NCBI GenBank assembly: GCA_900541585.1
Contig: UQKD01000007.1
Span: 56,257 to 120,256, forward strand
Length of the DNA: 64,000 nt
Source of the DNA: an uncultured Alistipes sp.
GTDB lineage: Bacteria; Bacteroidota; Bacteroidia; Bacteroidales; Rikenellaceae
Reading direction: 5' to 3'
The position numbers and the translations under genes were made by a program. Below, one piece after another: positions 15,512 through 24,563 of the stretch. Every line of letters begins with the position of its first letter. The stretch's first letter is position 1. A model generated the notes under the pieces. That model saw only the letters and a list, made by a program, of their open reading frames with translations, did not search any database and was not told where the DNA came from.

Positions 15512-18500
15512 AAAACGACGACGGCGCATTAAGTTTTGGCACGGCGATAGATATGTCCGGCTTCGATGCCGGCATCGAGCAAATCGAGGGGAAAGTCGCA
15601 GGATTGACCTCCAATGTTGAAGTTGAGACCTCCAAAATCTCTCAACTGCTCGCCAACGTCCCGACCTTGAATATCGAAGTCGTCACCAATGCGTCGCAAT
15701 CCCTTTCCACCATCGACACCGCATACGCCGAACTCGACCGAGTGATCGACACCAACCGCTCGTCCGTATTGGCGTTGGAGGAGCAATACCGGCAGCTCGG
15801 TTCCGAAATCTCGAATCTCGGACGGCAGGCCGCAACTCCCGCTATTCAGGCCGAATACGATGCCCTCAAACAGCAGCAGACGGCGATCAAGGAGAATATA
15901 GCGTTACGCAAGAAAATCGTTACCGAGGCCGAGAAAGTCGGCGACGAACTCTATCAGACCGAACAGCGGTTGAAGAAAGAGGCTGCCGCCGCCGAGAAGA
16001 GTGCCAACAGCCAAGTATCGCTCCGCACCCGATTGAGGCAATTACGGGAAGAACTCGTAATGATGGAGGCATCGGGACAGCGCGGCACGGCGCAGTATCG
16101 CGCCTTGCAGGAGGAGGCGGGAAAACTCACCGACGCATGGGCCGACGCCACAGCGCAGGCAACGATCCTCGCACATGACCAGCGCGGTATGCAGGGCCTC
16201 ATTTCGGGGCTTTCGGGCGTTGCGGGGGCTTTCTCCGTAGCGCAGGGTACAATGTCCCTATTCGCCGGAGAAAACGAGGATTTGCAGAAGATCATGGTCA
16301 AGGTACAGTCCCTCATGGCGATCACGATAGGACTGCAACAGATACAGCAAACCCTCAATAAGGATTCGGCCTTTACCCTCGTCACCCTCAATTCGCTCAA
16401 AGAGTGGTGGAACAAGCTCACGGGACAGAGTGCCGTCGAGCAGGCCGCCGAAACCGCCGCGACCGAGATCAATACCGCAGCACAGGTAGCCAATGCAACG
16501 GCGACGGCCGCCGATACTGCGGCGCAGACGGCCAATAATGCAGCCACCGCAGGAGGAACGGCCGCGCAAGTGGCGAATACCGCATCGACAACGGCACAGA
16601 CCGCCGCGACGACCGCCGGAGCCGTCGCTACGAAAGCCATGTCCGTAGCGATGAAAGGTCTGCGGGCCGCGCTCATTTCTACCGGCATCGGAGCATTGGT
16701 CGTTCTTTTGGGGTCGCTCGTGAATTGGCTGATGAAAGCGTTTGAGGCGTCATCGAAAGCCGATAAGGAGTTCGAAGAGCAGCAGGAAATCCTCAAAGCA
16801 GGCAACGAAGCCTACATCAAGGCTTCTATGGAGATCGAGAACTACAAAAACAAACTCGAAAACTTCAAGGGGACAAAAGCGCAGGAGAAAGAAGTCGTCA
16901 AAGAGCTGAACTCCAAATACGGGGAGGCAATGGGCTACTATAAGACTCTTGCCGAATGGAAAACCGTCTTAAAGCAAAAGGGCGAGAAGTATTGCGAAAT
17001 GCTCATGCTCGAAGCGCAGGCACAGGCTCTTTTGACAAAAACGACCGAAGCATATATCAAGCTCCAAGAGGTCAATGCAAAGGTCGAAAACGGCGATTTC
17101 AACAAATGGTGGCGTGGAAAGCGCGGAGATAATCGTGCAGCGCAAGAGGCCGTAAATGAAGCGCAGGAAGAATACGAAAAGTGGAAAAAACAATGGGGTG
17201 AGATACAGGAAAAGGCGTCGCAGTTCAAGAAAGATAACGACCTCGATTTCCATATCGATCCGTCCAAAGATAAGTTCGACCCGAAAAAGGCGGCCCTCTC
17301 GCAAAAGAAATCCATCGAGGAATGGAAGAAAGCGGTCAAGCAGTATATCAAGGACGCACATAGCGAGATCGCTGACTATACGCTTGACGCAATGGCAGAG
17401 GGACAGGCCAAAGAACTCAATCAGATAGAACTCGACACCGTGCGTAAGCGTAATGCGTGGCGGGATCAGTTGCGCCAGCTCGCCAAGGTTCGGCAGGATG
17501 CCGAGAAGCAATATTACATGTCGCAGAAAGGCGCGACGGAGGTCGGATGGGCCAATTCCAAGCGTGGCAAGATGACTATCGACGATTACGCCAAAGAGTT
17601 GCTCCAAGACCCGAAAATCGCCGAAGAGTTCAATCGCGTATTAACTGCCATCACGGAGCAGGGAGAGCGGGAAAAGGCCGAAATCCGCAGGAAATACACC
17701 GACGCGCTGATTGACGAATACGGCACGGTCGAGCAGAGGATCGAGAAACTCAATCGGGAGTGGACGAAGAAACTATCCACTATGCCGACTGAATACCTGC
17801 ACAACGCGATCAAGCAGATGAACGCCGAGTTTGCCGCATTGGAATCCGCAGATTTCAAGAAGTCGATCAACTGGGAGAGCGTATTCGGCGACCTCGGAAA
17901 ACAGTCGTTATCGACCTTGCAATACAACCTCGACAAGATCAAGGCTTATTTCGCCTCGAACAAGGATTCGATGGGCGCAACCGAGATCAAGGACTATCAG
18001 GAAGCGATTACCAAGATGGAGGAGGAAATCGCCTCTCGAAACCCCTTTGTCGCCCTGCACAAGTCGATCAAGGACATAGGCAACGCCAAAACGGAGTTCG
18101 TCGCCGCATTGCAGGCATGGCACGACGCGCAGGATGGAATCACGACCGCGCAGCAGGAATACAACGAAGCCCTCGCCGTCGAGCAGGCCCTCCGCGAGCA
18201 GATTGATTTGGGTACTCTCACGGAGGACAGCGATAAGTACCGCGAAGCCGAAGAAAACCTGAAATTGGCGAAATTCCGCGTTGCCGAAGCGACGGAGCGC
18301 AACTCGCAGGCCGAACAACGAGCTTTATCCGCGCGGAACAATATCACCGTTGCCTACAAGAATTTCGCAACGCAACTGCGGGCTGTCGGAGGCGTGATTT
18401 CCGGTATCGGCGGCCAAGCGCAGAACCTCGCAGCGATATTCTCCGATGATGTCGCAAATGGTATCGGCAAGGCCCTCGATACTATCGACGCGGTACTGGA

Positions 18501-19842
18501 TGCCGCATCGACCGTCATGGATGCAATCGGAGATGTCGGTAAGGGCGTCGCCGAGGGCGTAGAAGCCACCGTTGATGCAACGGCGCAGGGTGCGACAGCC
18601 GCAGCAGCAGCCGGAGCCGCCTCTATATCGACCATCGAGAAAGCATCGGTCATTCTCGCCGTCATTTCGGCGGCCTTGCAGGTCGCTACGGCTATCGCCA
18701 ACCTCTTCAACGACGACGATGCCAAGCAGAAAGAAATCGAGAACCTGCAACGCCGTATCGACCAACTGCAATGGGAACTCGACAATGCCGATACCGTCCG
18801 TTTGCAGAATAACGTCGGGGATGCCGTGCAGAGATTGAGGGACATCTATGCCGAAACGACGCAGGAGGTATTGAGACTGCACCTCACATCGCAGCAATAC
18901 GGCAACGCATGGACGCGGATGTTCGCTCGGATGCGGTACGACAGCGAGATTTACGAGAAGTCTGTCGAGAAGATCGCCGATGCGTATGCAAAGGTCGCAT
19001 ACACCGCCGACAAAGCCCTCGGAGAGAAGAAATACGACGAAAGCCGCAAGCAGCTCGAAAATCTTGCCGAGCAGCAGATACTCATTCAGAAACAGATCAA
19101 TGAGGAGCAGAGCAAGAAAAAGACCGACCACGGCAAGATCGAGGAGTGGCAACGACAGATTCAGGAGATCAGCCAAGCGATGGGGGCCATCATCAACGAG
19201 ATGCTGGAAGACATCATCGGCTATACCGCGGAGGATTTGGCAAGCGAACTCGGAGATGCGTTCTTCGAAGCTTTCAAGGAGGGAGAGGATGCGGCCGAAG
19301 CATGGGGTAAAAAGGTAAACGATATTGTTGCCGACATCCTAAAACGGATGATGATCCAAGAATTACTCGAAAACCCAATCGGCGACATTTTCAACAGGTA
19401 TAAGAAAAAATGGTTTGGCGAAGACGGTGTTTTCCAAGGTTTCGATGCGGTAAAGAATAGCCTAACCGACTTTGCCGGTGAGCTGAATGTTCTTGTTACG
19501 GATTTTTCCGATGCAATGAATGAACTACCCGACGAGTTGAAAAGCTTTCTGATTGGAGATGCCGAACGCGAGGGCACGAGCAAGGGTATCGCCACCGCGT
19601 CGCAGGATAGCGTCGATGAGAACAACGCCCGCCTGACGACCATTCAGGGGCATACCTATACCCTCGTACAGGGCATGAACGACCTGAACCGCACAAGCAA
19701 TGCCGTCCTCGACAAACTGACGGGCATCGAGAAGAATACCTCCGACGCCAACGACAAACTCGATAGGGTCGATAAGAATATCAAGGACATCAAAAACACG
19801 GTCGATGATATTGACCGGAAAGGATTAAAACTCCGCAGCTAA
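15508..19842 (+). CDS. Tape measure protein
   Basis: 1444 residues, the longest gene in the prophage, setting tail length. The N-terminal 250 residues are coiled coil. An Ala/Thr-rich segment (about 310-380) is followed by a transmembrane-like stretch GLRAALISTGIGALVVLLGS (about 385-404) typical of tape measures that enter the host membrane. Another Ala/Gly-rich, membrane-prone part lies about 950-1070 (AATAAAAAGAASISTIEKAS). The C-terminus is a coiled coil (TGIEKNTSDANDKLDRVDKN). The start overlaps the stop of the chaperone extension (ATGA), indicating coupling. Confidence 0.92.
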   Translation: MKNDDGALSFGTAIDMSGFDAGIEQIEGKVAGLTSNVEVETSKISQLLANVPTLNIEVVTNASQSLSTIDTAYAELDRVIDTNRSSVLALEEQYRQLGSEISNLGRQAATPAIQAEYDALKQQQTAIKENIALRKKIVTEAEKVGDELYQTEQRLKKEAAAAEKSANSQVSLRTRLRQLREELVMMEASGQRGTAQYRALQEEAGKLTDAWADATAQATILAHDQRGMQGLISGLSGVAGAFSVAQGTMSLFAGENEDLQKIMVKVQSLMAITIGLQQIQQTLNKDSAFTLVTLNSLKEWWNKLTGQSAVEQAAETAATEINTAAQVANATATAADTAAQTANNAATAGGTAAQVANTASTTAQTAATTAGAVATKAMSVAMKGLRAALISTGIGALVVLLGSLVNWLMKAFEASSKADKEFEEQQEILKAGNEAYIKASMEIENYKNKLENFKGTKAQEKEVVKELNSKYGEAMGYYKTLAEWKTVLKQKGEKYCEMLMLEAQAQALLTKTTEAYIKLQEVNAKVENGDFNKWWRGKRGDNRAAQEAVNEAQEEYEKWKKQWGEIQEKASQFKKDNDLDFHIDPSKDKFDPKKAALSQKKSIEEWKKAVKQYIKDAHSEIADYTLDAMAEGQAKELNQIELDTVRKRNAWRDQLRQLAKVRQDAEKQYYMSQKGATEVGWANSKRGKMTIDDYAKELLQDPKIAEEFNRVLTAITEQGEREKAEIRRKYTDALIDEYGTVEQRIEKLNREWTKKLSTMPTEYLHNAIKQMNAEFAALESADFKKSINWESVFGDLGKQSLSTLQYNLDKIKAYFASNKDSMGATEIKDYQEAITKMEEEIASRNPFVALHKSIKDIGNAKTEFVAALQAWHDAQDGITTAQQEYNEALAVEQALREQIDLGTLTEDSDKYREAEENLKLAKFRVAEATERNSQAEQRALSARNNITVAYKNFATQLRAVGGVISGIGGQAQNLAAIFSDDVANGIGKALDTIDAVLDAASTVMDAIGDVGKGVAEGVEATVDATAQGATAAAAAGAASISTIEKASVILAVISAALQVATAIANLFNDDDAKQKEIENLQRRIDQLQWELDNADTVRLQNNVGDAVQRLRDIYAETTQEVLRLHLTSQQYGNAWTRMFARMRYDSEIYEKSVEKIADAYAKVAYTADKALGEKKYDESRKQLENLAEQQILIQKQINEEQSKKKTDHGKIEEWQRQIQEISQAMGAIINEMLEDIIGYTAEDLASELGDAFFEAFKEGEDAAEAWGKKVNDIVADILKRMMIQELLENPIGDIFNRYKKKWFGEDGVFQGFDAVKNSLTDFAGELNVLVTDFSDAMNELPDELKSFLIGDAEREGTSKGIATASQDSVDENNARLTTIQGHTYTLVQGMNDLNRTSNAVLDKLTGIEKNTSDANDKLDRVDKNIKDIKNTVDDIDRKGLKLRS

Positions 19843-19843
19843 A

Positions 19844-20332
19844 ATGAAAGAACTCATCAGACGAATACAGAGGGAATGGAGGGCGGCCAAAGATGCCGCC
19901 CAAGCCCAATGCGCCGACAGCGGGCAGCAGGAAATGGCGGCCAAGCTCGAAGCCTGCGACATGTTCAAGGGCGACGAGACATTGGAGGAGCTGATCGGGC
20001 TGATGTTCTCCCCGCGAGGGGTCGAATTTATGACAACCTACAACTTCCCCGACATCGCCACGTTCAGGCGGTTCAAGAAATACCGTCCGGAGCGATACGG
20101 GGTATATATCGACAGCGGCAAAATCTCGCTTTCAGAGGCCCGAAAAATCTTTTTGATAGGAGATACCGCCGCAGAGCTGAAATACCGTCAAACCGCCGGA
20201 AATCGGCTATTCCTGATGTGCGGGGCGAAAGTCTCCGTCGCGGCATCGGGATATGCGGTCGTCAAGGTCGAAAAGGATAAGGATTCCGAGGTGAGTTACA
20301 TCGTTCAGGACAATGCGAAAATCTTATGGTAG
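19844..20332 (+). CDS. Phage tail-associated hypothetical protein, 162 aa
   Basis: Not assigned. N-terminal helix (MKELIRRIQREWRAAKDAAQ) followed by a middle region FKGDETLEELIGLMFSPRGV and a beta-rich C-terminal half (RYGVYIDSGKISLSEARKIF). It lies 1 bp after the tape measure stop and overlaps the distal tail gene by 7 bp, so it should be a tail-tip or tail-assembly component. Similar-sized genes occur here in Bacteroidales phages. Confidence 0.65.
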   Translation: MKELIRRIQREWRAAKDAAQAQCADSGQQEMAAKLEACDMFKGDETLEELIGLMFSPRGVEFMTTYNFPDIATFRRFKKYRPERYGVYIDSGKISLSEARKIFLIGDTAAELKYRQTAGNRLFLMCGAKVSVAASGYAVVKVEKDKDSEVSYIVQDNAKILW

Positions 20333-21300
20333 GCAAGCTGTTCATAGACGGGCTGGATGCGTTCAGTGAATACGGCATCTTCGTAGAGCAGTACGGGTAC
20401 AAGGCACTCGTACAGATGCCGTCATTCAAAAAGCTGAACAGCACCGAATGGCCCGAATATGACGGCGAGGAAACAGACCTCTCGAATCCGATCCTCGACA
20501 GCAAGACATTCTCGATACCGTTTTGCATCACCGATATTTTGAGCGCGAGCGATCTATTCGAGGTGCTTTCCGATGGGGCGTATCATATCTTCGACTTCGC
20601 CGAACTCGGCAAGTCCTACAAACTGCGGCTTCTGACCAATCCCGCATTGTCCGCAAAAATCCAGCTCGGAAAAATCACGCTGAATTTCGCCGATGACTTC
20701 CCGCCTGTCTATCCGACCGATGAAACGGACATCGAGAGCCTGAACGAGTACAATACGCTACTGAATCAGGCGCCCTATGCGGCAGCTCCGGCGGGTTTCA
20801 AACAGAACGGCTACGAGCTGGATGATGTCGATTTTTCCCGCTTCGGGGTCTATGTCCTCGACGGCACGGATCGGAATATTCAGAAAGCCCCGAACGTCCG
20901 CGAGAATCTGAAAGTCGATGTAACCAATCGGCCCGGAGTAAGCTATGACGGAGAATCGGTTTTCTACAAGGCGAAAGACGTTGCGATGAAGCTCTTTATC
21001 TATGCCGATAGCATCGCTCAATTTTGGGAACGCTGGTATGCGCTTTTCACCGCCCTGCTGAAACCCGAACTGCGTAAATTATACAACGACACCTCTTTGG
21101 AGGAGTATAATTGCTATTACAAAAGTAATTCGGTAACGCGATTCGATATTCGACGAAATGGGCGGGTGTGGTGCGAGTTCACCGTAACCCTGACCTTTCC
21201 CGATTCGCGGCCCGACGGTAATTACTGCGTATTGGCGACCGAGGATAAGGAGGCAGTGATAACCGAGCCGGAAGAGGGCCTCATCGTATTTAGAATTTAA
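20326..21300 (+). CDS. Distal tail-like protein with internal duplication
   Basis: 324 residues. Two related modules are visible: GLDAFSEYGIFVEQYGYKAL near residue 9 and DVDFSRFGVYVLDGTDRNIQ near residue 166, each followed by strands and a conserved F/Y-x-L pattern (SKTFSIPFCITD; KDVAMKLFIYAD). This two-copy layout suits a distal tail (Dit)-like ring protein at the tail tip. Position after the tape measure and before fibre genes supports it. It overlaps the previous gene by 7 bp. Confidence 0.6.
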   Translation: MVGKLFIDGLDAFSEYGIFVEQYGYKALVQMPSFKKLNSTEWPEYDGEETDLSNPILDSKTFSIPFCITDILSASDLFEVLSDGAYHIFDFAELGKSYKLRLLTNPALSAKIQLGKITLNFADDFPPVYPTDETDIESLNEYNTLLNQAPYAAAPAGFKQNGYELDDVDFSRFGVYVLDGTDRNIQKAPNVRENLKVDVTNRPGVSYDGESVFYKAKDVAMKLFIYADSIAQFWERWYALFTALLKPELRKLYNDTSLEEYNCYYKSNSVTRFDIRRNGRVWCEFTVTLTFPDSRPDGNYCVLATEDKEAVITEPEEGLIVFRI

Positions 21301-21312
21301 CTCTACAAGGAT

Positions 21313-21975
21313 ATGATAAAGAAGAAAATATCGGAACTCCCCGAATGCACCTCATTCAAAGGGCTGTGGACTATCGGCGTCGATATATTCAACAAGAGCG
21401 TCAAGGTGTCGCTCGAATATATCCAGTCGGTCGTCGAGGGGATGAAGTCGGCGACGAAAAATGCGACCGACGCCACCGGCGCGGCAAACTCCGCAGCGCA
21501 GACGGCCGACAATGCCGCGCAGAGGGCGCAGGCGGCGACGACCGCTGCCAATACCGCGACCACGAACGCCAGCAACGCCACCGCCGCCGCGATTGAGGCG
21601 AAAGAGGATTGCGAGGAGGTGATCGCCGCCGCTGCGGAATTGGAGCCGCTGAACCTCGTACCTACGGCGATGACGGTAGAATACCCCTCGCGTCTGCTGG
21701 TCGGCAATATGGCGGAGAATTTCATCCGCGCAACGCTCGCTCCGGCCAGCGTCAAGCCGAATGTACTGTTCCTCGGCGACGATAAGGCCGTATCGGTAAC
21801 TCCCGACGGGCGTATCACGATCCTCGCCGCCGGGGTCAGCATCATCCATGTCATCCCGACCTGCAACGTAGCCCTCTACAAGACGATTCAGATCAAGGTC
21901 TCGAAGCCTACGGTCAGGTTGGTAACACTCTCGTCGATCCGCCTCACGGCAAACGGTAATTTCAGGTTCAATTAA
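21313..21975 (+). CDS. Tail fibre-like protein with Ala/Thr coiled coil and Ig-like domain
   Basis: 220 residues. N-terminal part MIKKKISELPECTSFKGLWT, then an Ala/Thr/Asn-rich heptad-like stalk (about 50-110; for example QTADNAAQRAQAATTAANTA) that should form a trimeric coiled coil, then a beta domain (VSVTPDGRITILAAGVSIIH) resembling bacterial Ig-like group 2 folds used for glycan binding. It likely lies at the tail tip as a side fibre. The repeated stalk makes this gene a candidate for length variation between strains. Confidence 0.6.
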   Translation: MIKKKISELPECTSFKGLWTIGVDIFNKSVKVSLEYIQSVVEGMKSATKNATDATGAANSAAQTADNAAQRAQAATTAANTATTNASNATAAAIEAKEDCEEVIAAAAELEPLNLVPTAMTVEYPSRLLVGNMAENFIRATLAPASVKPNVLFLGDDKAVSVTPDGRITILAAGVSIIHVIPTCNVALYKTIQIKVSKPTVRLVTLSSIRLTANGNFRFN

Positions 21976-21990
21976 AAACAACATCAAGCT

Positions 21991-22308
21991 ATGGCAAGAC
22001 AAGGTTACATCAGCGAATTTATGAATGGCGGGCGCATCCTCTCGCATGGCAAGATCGAGAGCCTCGCAGACGGTTTCAGCCTGCCGAATGACGCACTGTT
22101 CTCGCTCTACATCAGGCCCAAATACAGCAGTTCCACCGTGGACACCGTATTGAGCGTGAAATGCTATCAGGACGACGAATTTTCCGACGCTCCGGTAGTG
22201 CTCAACGATTGGTCGCCGATGGCAATCAAGGCCATCGCACCGAATGCGGATTTTCTCAACACTCACGACCTCTATTGGGGAGCTGGGACTTACGTCGAAA
22301 AGGTATGA
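21991..22308 (+). CDS. Phage hypothetical structural protein, 105 aa
   Basis: Not recognised. Beta-rich (FSLYIRPKYSSSTVDTVLSV) with a Gly-rich start (MARQGYISEFMNGGRILSHG). Placed between two fibre genes, so it is probably part of the tail tip or fibre. Its stop overlaps the ATG of the following 50-residue gene (ATGA). Confidence 0.6.
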   Translation: MARQGYISEFMNGGRILSHGKIESLADGFSLPNDALFSLYIRPKYSSSTVDTVLSVKCYQDDEFSDAPVVLNDWSPMAIKAIAPNADFLNTHDLYWGAGTYVEKV

Positions 22309-22457
22309 TCGTCTCGGTTTTCATCTCCCTATCGCGGCGGCTGCGCCAATGGGTGGCATCCCGTAGGCAAAAGAAAATGCGGCTGAATACCGCATCGTCG
22401 GTGATGTTCATCGCATCGAAAGGAAAAACGGTTTTCAAATTCTTAAACGACAAATAG
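22305..22457 (+). CDS. Very small basic protein, 50 aa
   Basis: Too short for usual gene callers. It starts at the ATG that overlaps the preceding stop (ATGA) and ends 2 bp before the DGR target gene. Sequence features are a hydrophobic N-terminus MIVSVFISLSRRLRQWVASR, then many Arg/Lys. It could be a membrane-associated peptide or only serve to couple translation into the target gene. Function unknown. Confidence 0.5.
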   Translation: MIVSVFISLSRRLRQWVASRRQKKMRLNTASSVMFIASKGKTVFKFLNDK

Positions 22458-22459
22458 CT

Positions 22460-23884
22460 ATGACAGCAGAACAAGAAGCAATCCTCGAACAGATTATCGA
22501 GGCTTTTCAGAATGGCAAGCGATTGAGCGACTTGCCCGATGTATCGGGAACCAACCCGTTCAACCTCATTTGCGAGGTATTGGAGGACGGCGAGAGCAAA
22601 AAGGCCGCGCTCGCGACGCTCCTGCCGTACATGGAGGAGGAATGCAGCTACGGCATCGAGTTCGACACCGCCGTATCCTCGCCTGCCTGCACCCGTATCG
22701 GCAACCTCTCCCTGCACAAGAGCCTGCCGATCCACAGCCGGATGAAAGGCTGCCTGCTCAACGACGACGGCGAGGTAGTGGAATACCTCAATCCGTCCAA
22801 CTGGACGGGGCAGACGCGCGACGGCTCGCGGGGGCAGGTCATGGTCGAACTTCCCATGCACTACCGCAAATTCGAGACGGACGGCACGAAACGGCGGGTG
22901 CGTATCAGCGAGTACCCTCTCCCCGGCTATCATCTTGTCGGGAAAAGATACGTTTCGGCGTATCAGGCTACCATACAGCGCAGCACGACGACCCTCTGCT
23001 CGGTCGTGAACATGGATGCCGATTACCGCGGCGGCGGGAACAATACGGCGTATGACGGAACCTATCGCACGCTCCTCGGACGCCCGGCAACAACGACCTC
23101 CCGCACCAATTTCCGCAATTACGCCCGCAAGCGCAAGGCCGGTTCGACGGAATGGAACTGCATGACCTACGACATCCAAAAAGAGCTGTATTGGCTCTTC
23201 GTTATCGAATATGCTACGCTCAACTCGCAGGCGACATTCAACGCTCAAAAAGACAGCAACGGCTATGCACAGGGCGGTCTCGGAGCGGGTGTAACGAACA
23301 TGTCCGATTGGAGCGGATTCAACGGCTATTATCCGTTCGTGCCGTGCGGCCATACCGACGAACTCGGAAATGGCACGGGCGAGGTAGCATACCCCGTCAT
23401 CAATGAGGACGGATCGACCCGATGCACGGTCATGGTTCCGCGCTATCGGGGCGTCGAGAATCCTTTCGGTCATGTTTGGCAATGGACGGACGGCATCAAC
23501 ATCCGGATCAGCCCGACCGAGGAGAACGGCGGCGACGGGTTGAGCAAGGTATTCGTCTGCACCGATCCGGCCAAATTTTCGGATAGCGGCTACGACGGCT
23601 ACGCTCATGTAGGCAACGAGGCCCGCGCAGAGGGGTATGTCAAAGAGGTGATTTTCGGCGAGGGAGGAGAGATCATGCCCTCCGTCGTAGGAGGCGGTTC
23701 TTCGACCTATTTTTGCGACTACCACTATACCAACATCCCGACGACCGAAGCCTTGCGCGGTGTCCTGTTCGGCGGTAATGCGTCTAACGGCGCGGATGCC
23801 GGATTTGCGTCTGCGAATGCGAATAACGCGCCCTCGTATACGTATGCGAATGTCGGGTCTCGCCTTTGCTTTATCCCCGCATAA
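22460..23884 (+). CDS. DGR target protein: tail tip protein with C-type-lectin-like variable domain
   Basis: 474 residues. The N-terminal helical segment (MTAEQEAILEQIIEAFQNGK) is followed by a long domain whose VENPFGHVWQWTDGINIRIS resembles the formylglycine-generating-enzyme/CLec fold seen in Mtd-like and TvpA-like DGR targets. Residues 433-469 are encoded by the variable repeat and end ANVGSRLCFIPA. Ten variable positions fall in or beside Asn/Ser/Tyr/Thr-type codons, giving a binding surface that can be rewritten. The cassette order target, small gene, template repeat, reverse transcriptase supports the role. It likely binds the bacterial surface receptor at the tail tip. Nothing suggests an inactive copy. 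Confidence 0.9.
   Translation: MTAEQEAILEQIIEAFQNGKRLSDLPDVSGTNPFNLICEVLEDGESKKAALATLLPYMEEECSYGIEFDTAVSSPACTRIGNLSLHKSLPIHSRMKGCLLNDDGEVVEYLNPSNWTGQTRDGSRGQVMVELPMHYRKFETDGTKRRVRISEYPLPGYHLVGKRYVSAYQATIQRSTTTLCSVVNMDADYRGGGNNTAYDGTYRTLLGRPATTTSRTNFRNYARKRKAGSTEWNCMTYDIQKELYWLFVIEYATLNSQATFNAQKDSNGYAQGGLGAGVTNMSDWSGFNGYYPFVPCGHTDELGNGTGEVAYPVINEDGSTRCTVMVPRYRGVENPFGHVWQWTDGINIRISPTEENGGDGLSKVFVCTDPAKFSDSGYDGYAHVGNEARAEGYVKEVIFGEGGEIMPSVVGGGSSTYFCDYHYTNIPTTEALRGVLFGGNASNGADAGFASANANNAPSYTYANVGSRLCFIPA
23757..23864 (+). repeat. DGR variable repeat (VR)
   Basis: 108 bp at the 3' end of the target gene, 20 bp before its stop codon. It aligns without gaps to the template repeat at 24309-24416 (offset exactly 552). 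There are 10 mismatches and all 10 are at TR adenines (5 A to G, 3 A to T, 2 A to C, by my alignment). The 26 bp at the left end and the final few bases are identical, as expected for flanks of homing. Confidence 0.95.
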
Positions 23885-23891
23885 CGGATAA
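23871..23891 (+). promoter_or_regulatory. Hairpin just downstream of VR (possible DGR homing element)
   Basis: TTATCC pairs with GGATAA around a 9-nt loop (CCGCATAAC), beginning 6 bp after the VR end and spanning the stop codon of the target gene. DNA hairpins directly after VR stimulate retrohoming in the Bordetella phage DGR; the equivalent role here is inferred. A 6-bp AT/GC-mixed stem is modest evidence. Confidence 0.45.
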
Positions 23892-23934
23892 CGCCACAGA
23901 AAACACGCTCGGCCAATAATTAAACGCTACGACA

Positions 23935-24282
23935 ATGGAGAATAACCACAATCCGATGGAGGATGACGGCTCGCTGGATTTCCTGAAAATCCCCGCCGAT
24001 GAAACCAACAAGCATTTCAACTGCCCCGAAACGACGCAACAGAAGTTGATTAACCTCACCTTTTGGGTCTGCGACTACATCGAGGGCGTGAAAACGAAGT
24101 TCGGATCAGATCGGACGCTCGTCAAGATCAAGATGAATCGGGACGACCCCGATCGGGATGCACGGAAATTCTTTACCAATTCGCGGGAAATCAAATACGT
24201 CCTCGCCAAGATTCGGGAGATGGACAAATTCCCGCGACGGGTAACGATGCGGGCATCGGGAACGCGGTACTACTTGGAGTAA
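23935..24282 (+). CDS. Conserved hypothetical DGR-linked protein, 115 aa
   Basis: Lies between target gene and TR, the place where an avd accessory gene is often found. It does not look like Avd, which is an all-helical basic bundle: this protein is mixed (MENNHNPMEDDGSLDFLKIP, then DDPDRDARKFFTNSREIKYV, ending KFPRRVTMRASGTRYYLE). The alternating helix and strand near the C-terminus suggests a small winged or ferredoxin-like fold. Avd-like function is possible but unproven; it may instead be an independent tail-linked gene. Confidence 0.6.
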   Translation: MENNHNPMEDDGSLDFLKIPADETNKHFNCPETTQQKLINLTFWVCDYIEGVKTKFGSDRTLVKIKMNRDDPDRDARKFFTNSREIKYVLAKIREMDKFPRRVTMRASGTRYYLE

Positions 24283-24308
24283 TGGATGTATAAAGGTTGG
24301 TTACTCTT

Positions 24309-24416
24309 GCGGTGTCCTGTTCGGCGGTAATGCGAATAACAGCGCGAATGCCGGATTTGCGTATGCGAATACGAATAACACGCCCTCGAATACGAATGCG
24401 AATGTCAGGTCTCGCC
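24309..24416 (+). repeat. DGR template repeat (TR)
   Basis: 108 bp located 26 bp after the 115-residue gene and 148 bp before the reverse transcriptase start, in the same direction as VR. It contains 27 adenines by my count, mainly AAT/AAC, ACG, AGC and AGG codons (Asn, Thr, Ser, Arg), which give wide amino acid choice when adenines are randomised. Left and right ends are identical to VR. It is in frame with an open frame leading to the RT, but the RT start is later. Confidence 0.95.
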
Positions 24417-24563
24417 AATGATTTTCAGAAAGGTAAAAACATAAATTTTGAGAGTAACGACCCTGCCTCTCGGCAAAAAACATCACCTCAAAAAGGAGTT
24501 AGTAGGCGGTTTCGGGCCTCCCGAACTGTCGAACGCCCCGAATATGAAAAGCAAAGCGTCAAA

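Noticed and set aside
24297..24563. N-terminal extension of the reverse transcriptase through TR
   Set aside because: This part translates TR and a low-complexity Arg-rich stretch; conserved RT sequence begins at the ATG at 24564.
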